A stretch of 45,560 nt of DNA, from assembly GCF_001428005.1 (NCBI RefSeq), contig NZ_LMSB01000026.1:1-45560 (forward strand). The letters run 5' to 3'. Below, piece by piece: positions 7,887 through 15,665 of the stretch. The notes under the pieces were generated by a model. The model saw only the letters and a list, made by a program, of their open reading frames with translations, was not told the origin of the DNA and did no database searches. Origin of the DNA: Arthrobacter sp. Soil736 (GTDB lineage: Bacteria > Actinomycetota > Actinomycetes > Actinomycetales > Micrococcaceae). The first letter of the stretch is position 1. Each line of letters opens with the position of its first letter. Position numbers and translations under genes: made by a program.

Positions 7887-9155
7887 TTGAGCTCCACCGC
7901 AGTCCAGGCGCGGGAGGTCACCCTCTGGCGCAACGCGGTGGTGGTGGCCTACGGCGCCAGCGGCATCGCCTTCGCGTCCTGGGTTTCCCGCCTGCCCGCG
8001 ATCCGCGACGGACTGAACCTCACGCCCGGGACCATCGGGCTGCTCCTGCTGTGCATGACCGCCGGCTCGTTTCTCTCGGTGTCCGCCTCCGGGCTGATCG
8101 TGCTGCGGCTCGGCTCCAAGCGGACCATCCGGACCGGCAGCGTCATGGTGGGCATCGGACTGGTCCTGGCTGGATTTGGCACGTCCGTGCTATCCAGCCC
8201 GCTGGCGGTTGCCGCGGGACTGGCCGTGATCGGCCTCGGCACCGCCAGCTGGAACACTGCTTCCAATGTGGAGGGCGCCGCCGTGGAACGGGCCGTGGGC
8301 AGGCACATTATGCCGCGCCTCCACGGCTCGTTCAGCCTGGGCACCGTGGCCGGTGCCGGGCTGGGGGCCTGGGCTGCGGGTGCTGGCGTGCCGGTGTTCT
8401 GGCATCTCGCCGCCGCCGGCGTGGTGGTGGCAGTTTCGGTGACGACGGCGGCCGGCTGGTTCCGCGCCGACGTCACGCCCGTGGCATCCGGCGCCACGTA
8501 CCGGCCCGACAACTTCGAGGATCCCTCCACCGGCCCGCTGCCCATCATCCGGGCAGGTGCGGAGACCGGCGAGCCCCCGCTGGACAACAAGCGCAAGATC
8601 GCCCAGGCCTGGCGGGACAAGCGGACGCTGCTGCTCGGGGTCATGGTCCTGGGACTTGCCCTGGCAGAGGGTGCGGCAGGGGACTGGGTGGCGCTGGCAC
8701 TCGCCGACGGCCACCACCAGTCCGACGCCGCCGGTGCCGCCGGCTACGGGATTTTCGTCACCTTCATGACCATCGGCCGGTTTGCCGGCACCGTGGTGCT
8801 GGACCGGTTCGGCCGCGTTCCCGTGATGCGCTGGTGCTCCGCCCTGGCCGTGGCGGGGCTGGCGCTGTTCGTCTTTGCGCCCGTTCCCTGGCTGGCCTAT
8901 GCCGCGCTGGCCGTCTGGGGGCTCGGCGCCTCACTGGGATTCCCGGTAGGGATGTCCGCCGCCGCCGATGACCCCGCGAAGGCGGCCGCCCGCGTATCCG
9001 TCGTGTCCACCATCGGCTATGGCGCCTTCCTCTGCGGCCCGCCGCTGCTGGGGCTGCTGGCCGAGCACGTGGGGATCCTGCACTCCCTGCTGGCAGTCAT
9101 GGCCGTGCTCGTGGTGAGCTTCCTGCTGTCCCCGGTGGCACGCAAGCTTCCCTAG
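7887..9155 (+). CDS. MFS transporter
   Basis: A 422-aa integral membrane protein with about 12 hydrophobic segments and the usual central hydrophilic loop (about residues 195-240). The pattern ASWVSRLPAIRDGLNLTPGTIGLLLL matches the YbjJ-like branch of the major facilitator superfamily. A TTG start at 7887 is used because the GTG at 7876 meets an immediate stop; no strong ribosome site is visible, so translation may be coupled to the MaoC gene that ends 14 bp earlier. Substrate unknown. Confidence 0.85.
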   Translation: MSSTAVQAREVTLWRNAVVVAYGASGIAFASWVSRLPAIRDGLNLTPGTIGLLLLCMTAGSFLSVSASGLIVLRLGSKRTIRTGSVMVGIGLVLAGFGTSVLSSPLAVAAGLAVIGLGTASWNTASNVEGAAVERAVGRHIMPRLHGSFSLGTVAGAGLGAWAAGAGVPVFWHLAAAGVVVAVSVTTAAGWFRADVTPVASGATYRPDNFEDPSTGPLPIIRAGAETGEPPLDNKRKIAQAWRDKRTLLLGVMVLGLALAEGAAGDWVALALADGHHQSDAAGAAGYGIFVTFMTIGRFAGTVVLDRFGRVPVMRWCSALAVAGLALFVFAPVPWLAYAALAVWGLGASLGFPVGMSAAADDPAKAAARVSVVSTIGYGAFLCGPPLLGLLAEHVGILHSLLAVMAVLVVSFLLSPVARKLP

Positions 9156-9230
9156 GCTTCGTGCACCGGATGAGGGCGGGATGCGGGCGGAGCCAGTAGG
9201 CCCGTTAACAGGCGCCGCGGCAATCCCGGT

Positions 9231-9236
9231 TAAGCT
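9231..9236 (+). promoter_or_regulatory. -10 box TAAGCT of leaderless murB
   Basis: TAAGCT, 6 nt, then the GTG start of murB at 9243. No ribosome site. Confidence 0.6.
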
Positions 9237-9242
9237 GGACGG

Positions 9243-10310
9243 GTGACTCCCACAATGCTTTCCGATCTGACCACGGCTGCCGTCGGCGGCCCCGCCGGCA
9301 ACTACATCGAGGCCCGCACGGAAGCGGAGATCATCGAGGCCGTGCGGACGGCGGACGCGGCCGGGGAGCCGCTGCTGATCATCGGCGGCGGTTCCAACCT
9401 GCTGATTTCCGACGACGGGTTCCCCGGGACGGTTGTCAGGATCGCCTCCAAGGGGTTCACGGTTACCGCCGAGGACTCCTGCGCCGGCGTGGCCGTGGTG
9501 GTCCAGGCGGGCCACAACTGGGACGCCCTGGTGCAGCACGCGGTGCTGCACGCGTGGTCCGGGATCGAGGCGCTGTCCGGCATTCCCGGGGCCACCGGCG
9601 CAACACCGGTGCAGAATGTGGGCGCTTACGGTTCCGACGTGTCGCAGACCATCGCAGCGGTCCGCACCTGGGACCGGGAACGCAACGCGGTGAAGACCTT
9701 CACCAACTCCGAGCTCAAGTTCGGCTACCGGGACTCCATCCTCAAGCAGACCACCGTCAACGGTTCCCCGCGCTACGTGGTGCTCACGGTCGAGTTCCAG
9801 CTGCCGCTGGGCCGGATGAGCGCGCCCATCCGGTACGCCGAGCTGGCCAGGGTCCTCGGTGTCGAGCAGGGCCAGCGTGCCTACTCCAACGACGTCCGGC
9901 GCGAGGTCCTCCGGCTGCGTGCATCGAAGGGCATGGTGCTGGATCCCGCCGACCGCGACACGTACTCCACGGGCTCGTTCTTCACCAACCCAATCGTCCC
10001 TGCCGACGTGGCAGCCGGCCTCCCGGAGAACGCGCCACGGTATCCGGCCGGTTCGGACGGCCTGGTGAAGCTTTCCGCGGCGTGGCTGATCGATCAGGCC
10101 GGGTTCGGCAAGGGCTTCGGGCTGGAGCCCGGCAGCGTCTCCGGCGGCAGGGCGTCGCTGTCCACCAAGCACACCCTGGCCATCACCAACCGCGGCTCCG
10201 CCAGTGCTGCGGACATGGTGGCGATTGCGCGCGAGGTGCGCGCCGGCGTCGTCGGGCGTTTTGGCATTGAACTCCACCCGGAGCCGCTGCTGATCGGCGT
10301 GGCGCTCTAG
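9243..10310 (+). CDS. murB: UDP-N-acetylenolpyruvoylglucosamine reductase MurB
   Basis: A 355-aa FAD enzyme that reduces enolpyruvyl-UDP-GlcNAc to UDP-MurNAc in cell-wall synthesis. The FAD-binding motif GGGSNLLISDDGFPGTVV lies at about residues 50-67, GIPGATGATPVQNVGAYG at about 117-134, and the catalytic serine region is in YSTGSFFTNPIV. SLSTKHTLAITNRG follows near the C-terminus. The GTG start with a TAAGCT box 6 nt upstream suggests a leaderless transcript. It is the type I (E. coli-like) form by length. It follows the MaoC-MFS genes but probably has its own promoter. Confidence 0.95.
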   Translation: MTPTMLSDLTTAAVGGPAGNYIEARTEAEIIEAVRTADAAGEPLLIIGGGSNLLISDDGFPGTVVRIASKGFTVTAEDSCAGVAVVVQAGHNWDALVQHAVLHAWSGIEALSGIPGATGATPVQNVGAYGSDVSQTIAAVRTWDRERNAVKTFTNSELKFGYRDSILKQTTVNGSPRYVVLTVEFQLPLGRMSAPIRYAELARVLGVEQGQRAYSNDVRREVLRLRASKGMVLDPADRDTYSTGSFFTNPIVPADVAAGLPENAPRYPAGSDGLVKLSAAWLIDQAGFGKGFGLEPGSVSGGRASLSTKHTLAITNRGSASAADMVAIAREVRAGVVGRFGIELHPEPLLIGVAL

Positions 10311-10359
10311 ACAGGGCAGCTTTCCAACCGGTCCGCCGCCGACCTCCGCTTTTGGTGCC

Positions 10360-10421
10360 GCCCTGGGATGGGGCCTTGGCGCCGGCGGACGCCGGCAGGC
10401 AGTCGGCCCTAGGATGGGGCC
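10360..10421. repeat. Duplicated promoter-start segment, first copy decayed
   Basis: GCCCTGGGATGGGGCC (10360-10375) and GCCCTAGGATGGGGCC (10406-10421) differ at one base and lie 46 bp apart. The right copy carries the TAGGAT box and runs into ATG GGCGC. The left copy has TGGGAT and runs into TTG GCGCC, so it looks like an inactivated copy of the same leaderless promoter and start. Confidence 0.7.
10410..10415 (+). promoter_or_regulatory. -10 box TAGGAT of a leaderless gene
   Basis: TAGGAT, 6 nt, then ATG 10422. Confidence 0.6.
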
Positions 10422-11549
10422 ATGGGCGCAGGAACGAAGACCCGCATCACGTCGAAAGTCATGGGCCGCCTCAGGATGGCGGCGCAGGGCCTGCTGGGCG
10501 ACGGGTTTTCCAGCGTGCCGGAGGCGGTCCGCTCGATGACGGCCATGCAGGCCCAGGACCTTCCGTCGGCACTGTGGGCCGTGGGCCTGCGCGTTCCGGG
10601 CGCCGGGCTGAGCGATGTACGGGGAGCCCTGGACGCGGGGACCGTGGCGCGATCGTGGCCTATGCGTGGCACCCTGCACCTGCTGGCGCCGGAGGATCTG
10701 CGCTGGATCCTTAACATCACCACCGCACGTCTGGTCCAGGGCATGTCAAGCCGACACCGCCAGCTGGAGATCGCCACCGGCGACGTCGATGTCTGCCGGA
10801 AGATTGCTCTGGACCTGGTCTCCGGGGGACGCGGTGTTTCAGGCACGCCGGGTGGTGCCACGCGCGGCGAGCTGTTCGCAGCCTTCGAAGCCGGCGGCCA
10901 GTCTCCGGCAGGGCAACGCGGCATCCATCTCCTGGGACTGCTGTGCCAGAGTGCTTCGCTGGTGCCCGGGCCGCTGGACGGGAACCAGCAGAAGTTCGTG
11001 GCATTCGACGAATGGATCACCACTTCCCGGGACCTCGGCCGCGAGGAGGGCATCGCCGAGCTCCTGGTGAGGTACCTGCGCAGCCACGGGCCGGCGACGG
11101 TGCGGGACTTCGCATGGTGGTCCAACACCACTCTCACGGAGGCCCGGGCCGCTTTGGCCGCTGTCAGCGGAGAGCTCGTGGAACTGGAATTTGGCGGAAC
11201 AAGCTACTGGCTCTCGCCTGAGACGGCCGCGCTGCTCGACGACGGCGTCCCGGGGCAGCGCACCGTCCTTGCCCTGCCGGGGTTCGATGAGTTCGTCCTC
11301 GGCTACACGGACCGGAGCCTCGTGCTGCCACCGGAGCATGCGCAGAAGATCGTCCCGGGTGGCAACGGGGTATTCAAGAAGGCCATCGCGGCCGGCGGCG
11401 AGGTGATTGGGACGTGGGGGAGGCAGGGAAATGGTCGGGCCGCCGCCGCCGTGCCCGTTCCCTTCGACGAGGCCAAGCCGCTGGGTCCGGCCAGCCTCGC
11501 TGCCTTCAACCGGGCCGCCGAGAGGTATGAAAGGTTCCTCGCGGCCTGA
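10422..11549 (+). CDS. Winged-helix DNA-binding protein, AlkZ/YcaQ-like (HTH_42)
   Basis: A 375-aa protein of the HTH_42 superfamily (PF06224). Members such as AlkZ and YcaQ are DNA glycosylases that unhook interstrand crosslinks; their catalytic signature is Q-x-Q. Here MTAMQAQDLPSALWAVG gives Q43 and Q45. Other family stretches are ARSWPMRGTLHLLAPEDLRW and the winged-helix segment around residues 210-245 (HGPATVRDFAWWSN). Length fits. The ATG has a TAGGAT box 6 nt upstream. A repair role is inferred from family; many actinobacterial paralogues are uncharacterised. Its 3' side opens into the large repeat array. Confidence 0.8.
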   Translation: MGAGTKTRITSKVMGRLRMAAQGLLGDGFSSVPEAVRSMTAMQAQDLPSALWAVGLRVPGAGLSDVRGALDAGTVARSWPMRGTLHLLAPEDLRWILNITTARLVQGMSSRHRQLEIATGDVDVCRKIALDLVSGGRGVSGTPGGATRGELFAAFEAGGQSPAGQRGIHLLGLLCQSASLVPGPLDGNQQKFVAFDEWITTSRDLGREEGIAELLVRYLRSHGPATVRDFAWWSNTTLTEARAALAAVSGELVELEFGGTSYWLSPETAALLDDGVPGQRTVLALPGFDEFVLGYTDRSLVLPPEHAQKIVPGGNGVFKKAIAAGGEVIGTWGRQGNGRAAAAVPVPFDEAKPLGPASLAAFNRAAERYERFLAA

Positions 11550-12103
11550 CGGCATTCCCGGCAACCAACCCGGGCCGCCCCGGGGCGCCCCCCGCAAGAC
11601 CGGCCGAGCCCCGCCCCGGGCCGCCCCCGCAAGACCGGCCGAGACCCGCACGACCGGCCCGGCCCCGCACGACCGGCCCCGCCCCGCACGACCGGCCCCG
11701 CCCCGCACGACCGGCCCGGGGCAGCGACGGTTGTGCGGGCCAGGCCCGGTCAAGCCGAGTCGCTGCCCGGTCCGTGGGCCCGCAGAGGCTTCGTCCGTTC
11801 GGAGACCCCCAACCCTCCGCAAGACCGCCCGACCCCCGCACGACCGGCCCGGGGCAGCGACGGTTGTGCGGGCCAGGGCCGGTCAAGCCGAGTCGCTGCC
11901 CGGTCCCTGCGCGCGGAGAGGCTTCGTCCGTGCGGAGACCCCCGACTCCGCAAGACCGCCCGCGCCCCGCACGACAGGCCCCGCACCGCACGACCGGCCC
12001 GGGGCCCGGCAGCGACGGTTGTGCGGGCCAGGGCCGCTCGGGCCGAACGGCTAACCCTTTTCCACATACGGGACGCCGTCTCTTTTTGGAAGAGCGAGAA
12101 CGT
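11550..12103. repeat. 0.55-kb GC-rich intergenic array of 19-bp-phased words
   Basis: No gene is seen here. A GCAmGACCGGCC-type word recurs at an exact 19-bp phase in three clusters: starts at 11629, 11648, 11667, 11686, 11705; then 11819, 11838; then 11950, 11969, 11988. After each cluster comes one inverted copy (CGGTTGTGCGGGCC at about 11729, 11862 and 12017). Clusters one and two sit in larger units (starts 11705, 11838, 11988) that also hold a perfect 10-bp inverted pair GGGCAGCGAC / GTCGCTGCCC. Long open frames across it are side effects of the composition. It separates the AlkZ-like gene from the AbiEi/DUF559-like gene. Confidence 0.85.
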
Positions 12104-13093
12104 ATGCACTCTTGGACTATGAAAAGAGATGACCTACGCCCCGCGATCGAGTCGGGATGGCCGGGGCCACCTGTCGCCTCGACGAAGCAGTTGGCAGCAG
12201 CGGGTGTGGATGACCGGACGTTGACCGCAGCGGTGCGGGCCGGAGTGCTGATCCGGCTCCGGCGCGGTGCTTACGTCAGAAGTGCCCATTGGAATCAGAT
12301 CACGCCTTGGGAACGGGACAGGCTCCGGATCCACGCGCACTACGAATCCACGGGCGGGACGGCCTGCTACAGCCACACCAGCGCCGCGCGGCTGCACCTA
12401 TGCCAAGTCTGGAAATGCGGGCCGCTGGTGCACGTCACCACGAGGTATTCAAATTCCGCCACCAGCACGGGTACCGACGTCCGGACCCACCGCCTTCCGC
12501 TGGACCCCTCGGATCTCACCATTCTGCAGACTGAAGATGGCCGGGACGTGCACGTGACCACCCTGGAACGCACTGTGCTGGACTGCGCCAGGATCCTCCG
12601 GCCAGACGCGGCCGCCGTGATCGGGGACGATGCATTGCGGAAAGGCGCGGACCTCGCCAAGATGCGGCTGATGCTTGAGGACAGCCCCGTAAAACGGGGG
12701 AGCCGGCGGGCCGCGGCGGTCTTGGACGTATTGGATGGTCGCTCGGAATCAGCCGGCGAAACCCGCACCAGGCTGCTCCTGCACGCGTTCGGCGTGGACG
12801 GCTTCGAGCCACAGTATGAGCTGCCCACGAGGTCGGGGCTGTTCAGAGCGGACTTCGCCGACCCCGCCCGTCGCGTGATCATCGAGTTTGACGGCAAGGC
12901 CAAGTACAGCGGCTACGGGCCAACAGACCAGGCACTGCTGGCGGAGCGCTCCCGCGAGAACGCGCTGGCCGAAGAAGGATGGATCTTCCTGCGCCTCGAG
13001 TGGCAGCACCTGGATGCCCCAGCGGAGCTTAGGCGGCGGTTACTGGCCACGCTGGCCCGGGCTGAAATGCAAAAGCGGCCCCGCACCGCATGA
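12104..13093 (+). CDS. AbiEi-antitoxin-like N-terminus fused to DUF559-type nuclease-like C-terminus
   Basis: A 329-aa protein. The N-terminal 70 residues resemble the AbiEi winged-helix antitoxin domain (STKQLAAAGVDDRTLTAAVRAGVLIRLRRGAYV). The C-terminal part looks like a DUF559/Vsr-type PD-(D/E)xK domain: FRADFADPARRVIIEFDGKAKYSG with the acidic residues and lysine of such sites, and a final FLRLEWQHL. This composition is common as a stand-alone gene in actinobacteria. No cognate toxin gene is adjacent. The ATG at 12104 has a GGAAGAGCGAG stretch before it; ATG 12119 is an alternative. The stop codon lies inside the long hairpin at 13073-13134. A defence or DNA-processing role is a guess. 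Confidence 0.75.
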   Translation: MHSWTMKRDDLRPAIESGWPGPPVASTKQLAAAGVDDRTLTAAVRAGVLIRLRRGAYVRSAHWNQITPWERDRLRIHAHYESTGGTACYSHTSAARLHLCQVWKCGPLVHVTTRYSNSATSTGTDVRTHRLPLDPSDLTILQTEDGRDVHVTTLERTVLDCARILRPDAAAVIGDDALRKGADLAKMRLMLEDSPVKRGSRRAAAVLDVLDGRSESAGETRTRLLLHAFGVDGFEPQYELPTRSGLFRADFADPARRVIIEFDGKAKYSGYGPTDQALLAERSRENALAEEGWIFLRLEWQHLDAPAELRRRLLATLARAEMQKRPRTA

Positions 13094-13134
13094 GCGGCCC
13101 CGGGCAGGGCCGTTCATGCGGGGCAGGGCCGCTT
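13073..13134. terminator. 28-bp-stem hairpin built from 19-bp direct and inverted words
   Basis: Left arm 13073-13100 and right arm 13107-13134 pair at 25 of 28 positions around the 6-nt loop CGGGCA. The arm is itself two AGCGGCCCC words 19 bp apart (13074, 13093), mirrored by two GGGCCG words 19 bp apart (13107, 13126). The stop codon of the upstream gene (13091-13093) is in the left arm. It lies between convergent genes, where a bidirectional terminator makes sense. A run of T is lacking. Confidence 0.7.
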
Positions 13135-13144
13135 GAGCCGGTGG

Positions 13145-14275
13145 CTAGAGAGTGCCGGTCGCGATGTTCAGCATGCGCCGGAGCGGCTCGGCCGCACCCC
13201 ACAGGAGCTGGTCGCCCACGGTGAAGGCGCTGATGTACTGCGGACCCATCTCCAGCTTGCGGATACGGCCCACCGGGATGTCCAGCGTGCCGGATGCCGC
13301 CACCGGAGTGAGATCGGCCATTGACGCTTCCTTGGTGTTGGGAACAACCTTGGCCCATTCGTTGTCGTCGTCGAGCAGCTTCTCGATTTCGGCAACGGAC
13401 AGGTCTTCGCGCAGCTTGAGCGTGAGCGCCTGGGAGTGGGAACGCATGGCGCCGATCCGGATGCACAGGCCGTCCATCATGATGTGGTTTTCATCGGACG
13501 TGCCGAGGATCTTATTGGTTTCGACACCCGCCTTCCACTCCTCCTTGGACTGGCCGTTGCCCAGGTCCGCGTCGATCCAGGGGATCAGGGAGCCTGCCAG
13601 CGGAACGCCGAACTGGGTGGCGTCGATGTCGGTGCGCTGGTGGGCCAGGACCTTGCGGTCGATGTCCAGAATGGCCGACGCCGGGTCGTCCAGTTCCGTT
13701 CTGACCTCGGCGTTGAGCGTGCCGAACTGGCTGAGGAGCTCGCGCATGTGCCGCGCCCCGCCGCCTGAGGCAGCCTGGTAGGTCATGGACGTGCCCCACT
13801 CGACGAGGCCGTTCTTGAACAGGCCGCCAAGGCCCATCAGCATGCAGGACACGGTGCAGTTGCCGCCGATGAAGTCCTTGGTGCCGTTGGCCAGGCCTTT
13901 GTCGATGACATCGCGGTTGATCGGGTCCAGCACGATGATGGAGTCGTCGTTCATGCGCAGCGTCGATGCGGCGTCGATCCAGAGGCCGTCCCAGCCCCGG
14001 TTGCGGAGTTCGCCGTGGACCTGCTTGGTGTAGTCGCCGCCCTGGGCAGTGACAATAATCGGCAGCTTGGCCAGCGTCTCGACGTCGAACGCGTCCTCGA
14101 GCTTACCGGCCCCGTCAGCAAACGACGGGGCGGCACCTCCCGCGTTTGAGGTGGAGAAAAATACCGGGTTGATGTTGGCGAAGTCGCCCTCATCCTGCAT
14201 GCGCTGCATCAGGACGGAACCGACCATGCCACGCCAACCGACCAGTCCAACGGACGGAGTAGCTGCTGTAGTCAT
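13145..14275 (-). CDS. asd: Aspartate-semialdehyde dehydrogenase
   Basis: A 376-aa NADPH enzyme making aspartate semialdehyde for lysine/diaminopimelate, threonine and methionine. The nucleotide-binding start is [17 protein letters not shown], the active cysteine is C140 in GGNCTVSCM, and [16 protein letters not shown] and [11 protein letters not shown] follow. The sequence follows the E. coli Asd pattern closely rather than the shorter type usual in corynebacteria. It has a TAAACT box 6 nt before the ATG. It stands alone: no lysC neighbour. Confidence 0.95.
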   Translation of the reverse strand: MTTAATPSVGLVGWRGMVGSVLMQRMQDEGDFANINPVFFSTSNAGGAAPSFADGAGKLEDAFDVETLAKLPIIVTAQGGDYTKQVHGELRNRGWDGLWIDAASTLRMNDDSIIVLDPINRDVIDKGLANGTKDFIGGNCTVSCMLMGLGGLFKNGLVEWGTSMTYQAASGGGARHMRELLSQFGTLNAEVRTELDDPASAILDIDRKVLAHQRTDIDATQFGVPLAGSLIPWIDADLGNGQSKEEWKAGVETNKILGTSDENHIMMDGLCIRIGAMRSHSQALTLKLREDLSVAEIEKLLDDDNEWAKVVPNTKEASMADLTPVAASGTLDIPVGRIRKLEMGPQYISAFTVGDQLLWGAAEPLRRMLNIATGTL

Positions 14276-14281
14276 TGGGCC

Positions 14282-14287
14282 AGTTTA
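14282..14287 (-). promoter_or_regulatory. -10 box TAAACT of leaderless asd
   Basis: On the minus strand TAAACT, 6 nt, ATG (14275). Confidence 0.6.
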
Positions 14288-14354
14288 GACTTTGGAACCG
14301 GCAGGCGCAGTCGGTTACGTCACTCCCTGGCTTGGCCGGAGTCGTCAGTAGGGG

Positions 14355-14609
14355 TCAAGCTACACGACGGCGGTACAGATTGCGGACTTTGCGCAGCCTC
14401 TCGGCCCGCCGCTCAGTGAAGTAGTTCACCCAGGCGGCCACGAACGGGAAGATGCGGGCCGGGAAAACCCACCAGACCTCGCCGAAGATGTGCCATGAGC
14501 CCTGGATCGCGACCTGGACGACAAAGTAGACCAGGACACCCATGCCTCCCGTTAGGAGGAGTGCGAGAAAAAGGATCCCGCCGGAGCTGTATACCGGCTT
14601 GACGAGGCC
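14355..14609 (-). pseudogene. Truncated duplicate of the adjacent membrane protein gene
   Basis: The minus-strand reading from 14609 to the stop at 14355 aligns along its whole length with the C-terminal 85 or so residues of the gene just upstream (14615-15022). About two thirds of positions are identical: GLVKPV, AIQG.WHI.GEVWWVFPA, ERRAE.LRK. The N-terminal 50 residues of the parent are missing, and a stop codon precedes the homology with no start codon in between. An ATG at 14543 could start only 62 residues and has no properly spaced ribosome site. It therefore looks like a 3' gene fragment left by tandem duplication, a pattern familiar from polymorphic-toxin immunity loci. Confidence 0.75.
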
Positions 14610-14614
14610 CCTGC

Positions 14615-15022
14615 TTACTCAACCGGGCGGGCCAGGTTGCTGGCTTTGCGTAGCTTCTCTGCCCGTCGCTCTTTGAAATAGCTGGCCCAAGCGAAAGTGA
14701 AGGGATAGAGGCATGCGGGAAAGACCCACCATACTTCGCCAAGAATGTGCCACGTACCCTGGATGGCGATCTGGACTACGCCGTAGATGAGGCCTCCCAG
14801 GCAGGCAGTGAGGAGGATGGCAAGGAAGAGCAGGCCGCCGGAGCTGTTGACGGGCTTGACCAAGCCACCGCCGTCGTCCTTGCGCACTCCGTATTCGGCT
14901 GGTGTATAGCCGACCATCTCGCCGTTCTCCGCCCTGCGGTAGATCAGCTGGTCGTCTGAACGGCGGGACGGCACATAGCCGGGATCCTGCGGAACCCCCT
15001 GGCTACGCCGAGCCACGGGCAT
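14615..15022 (-). CDS. Two-helix membrane protein of the WXG100 operon
   Basis: A 135-aa protein of unknown family. Residues 1-50 are polar (YVPSRRSDDQLIYRRAENGEMVGY). Two hydrophobic helices follow (about 57-80 and 90-112), then a basic tail KERRAEKLRKASNL. The ATG at 15022 lies inside the previous gene and overlaps its end by 20 bp, so translation is coupled. Longer frames upstream run through that gene and are rejected. Position as the last intact gene after a WXG100-type protein suggests an accessory, membrane-anchoring or immunity role. That is inference. Confidence 0.65.
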   Translation of the reverse strand: MPVARRSQGVPQDPGYVPSRRSDDQLIYRRAENGEMVGYTPAEYGVRKDDGGGLVKPVNSSGGLLFLAILLTACLGGLIYGVVQIAIQGTWHILGEVWWVFPACLYPFTFAWASYFKERRAEKLRKASNLARPVE

Positions 15023-15656
15023 CCTCGATCGCAGCGAGCAGCCGGGCGTCGTCCAGACCCGCGGTTTCAGCGACCTCGTCCTTGTCGAAGTCCGGGATGC
15101 CGATGGTCCAGGTGTCGTCTTCACGCCGGATCAGCAGGTGCTGTTCGGCACCCAGGGTCTTGAGGACGAGATACGCGGAACCGCCGTGGTTCTGCTCGAC
15201 ATGCTGCCGCACCACTCGAAGGGTCGCTTCCGCGGACGTGATGGCGGGGTCCTGGGCAAACACGAACCAGGTTCCCAGCAGCCGTGGCTGAAGCATGAGG
15301 GACACTCCCGGTGCTTCCAGGAGAGCCACGTTGTCCATGGCTTCGCCGGTCAGAAGAGAGATTTCCGTCCACCGGGTCGCTTTTCCGAGGGCCGTGGCGA
15401 CTGCGGCTGCGACTCCGGTCACGCCCAAGTCGCCGTCCTCATCAACAGTGGCCATGTCCCGCGCCATCAGCGACGATGCGCCGGCGGTGGACAGCGTGAC
15501 GTCGTCCACCATCTCCTCGGCGCGGAAGACGCTGACGGACCGGTCCCGCGCCGGACCTTCGAATACGTTGAGCAGGTAGGCAAACTCGCCCACGCCGAAG
15601 CCGATGACGTCGACGCCGAGGCGCGGTTCCTGCAGGGTCTGGTCCTGAACAGTCAT
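15003..15656 (-). CDS. Unrecognised protein of the WXG100 operon (possible EspG-like or immunity partner)
   Basis: A 217-aa soluble, acidic protein with no signal peptide or membrane helix. I do not recognise the family with confidence. It has mixed alpha/beta character: FRAEEMVDDVTL, then a central small-residue helix around residues 70-95, then SAYLVLKTLGAEQHLLIRRE and TWTIGIPD as strands. Size, acidity and place just downstream of a WXG100-type gene (gap about 9 bp) recall ESX-linked chaperones of the EspG type or a cognate immunity protein. A GGAGACC ribosome site precedes the ATG. The function is not shown by the sequence. Confidence 0.55.
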   Translation of the reverse strand: MTVQDQTLQEPRLGVDVIGFGVGEFAYLLNVFEGPARDRSVSVFRAEEMVDDVTLSTAGASSLMARDMATVDEDGDLGVTGVAAAVATALGKATRWTEISLLTGEAMDNVALLEAPGVSLMLQPRLLGTWFVFAQDPAITSAEATLRVVRQHVEQNHGGSAYLVLKTLGAEQHLLIRREDDTWTIGIPDFDKDEVAETAGLDDARLLAAIEDARGSA

Positions 15657-15665
15657 GCTGGTCTC

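Noticed and set aside
8931..10679. A 582-codon minus-strand open frame
   Set aside because: Antisense to the MFS gene end, murB and the AlkZ-like gene start; composition is that of a shadow.
11407..12122. Several open frames through the GC-rich array, with Pro/Arg/Gly repeats
   Set aside because: They are open in many frames because of the repeats, have no ribosome site and change length with each unit.
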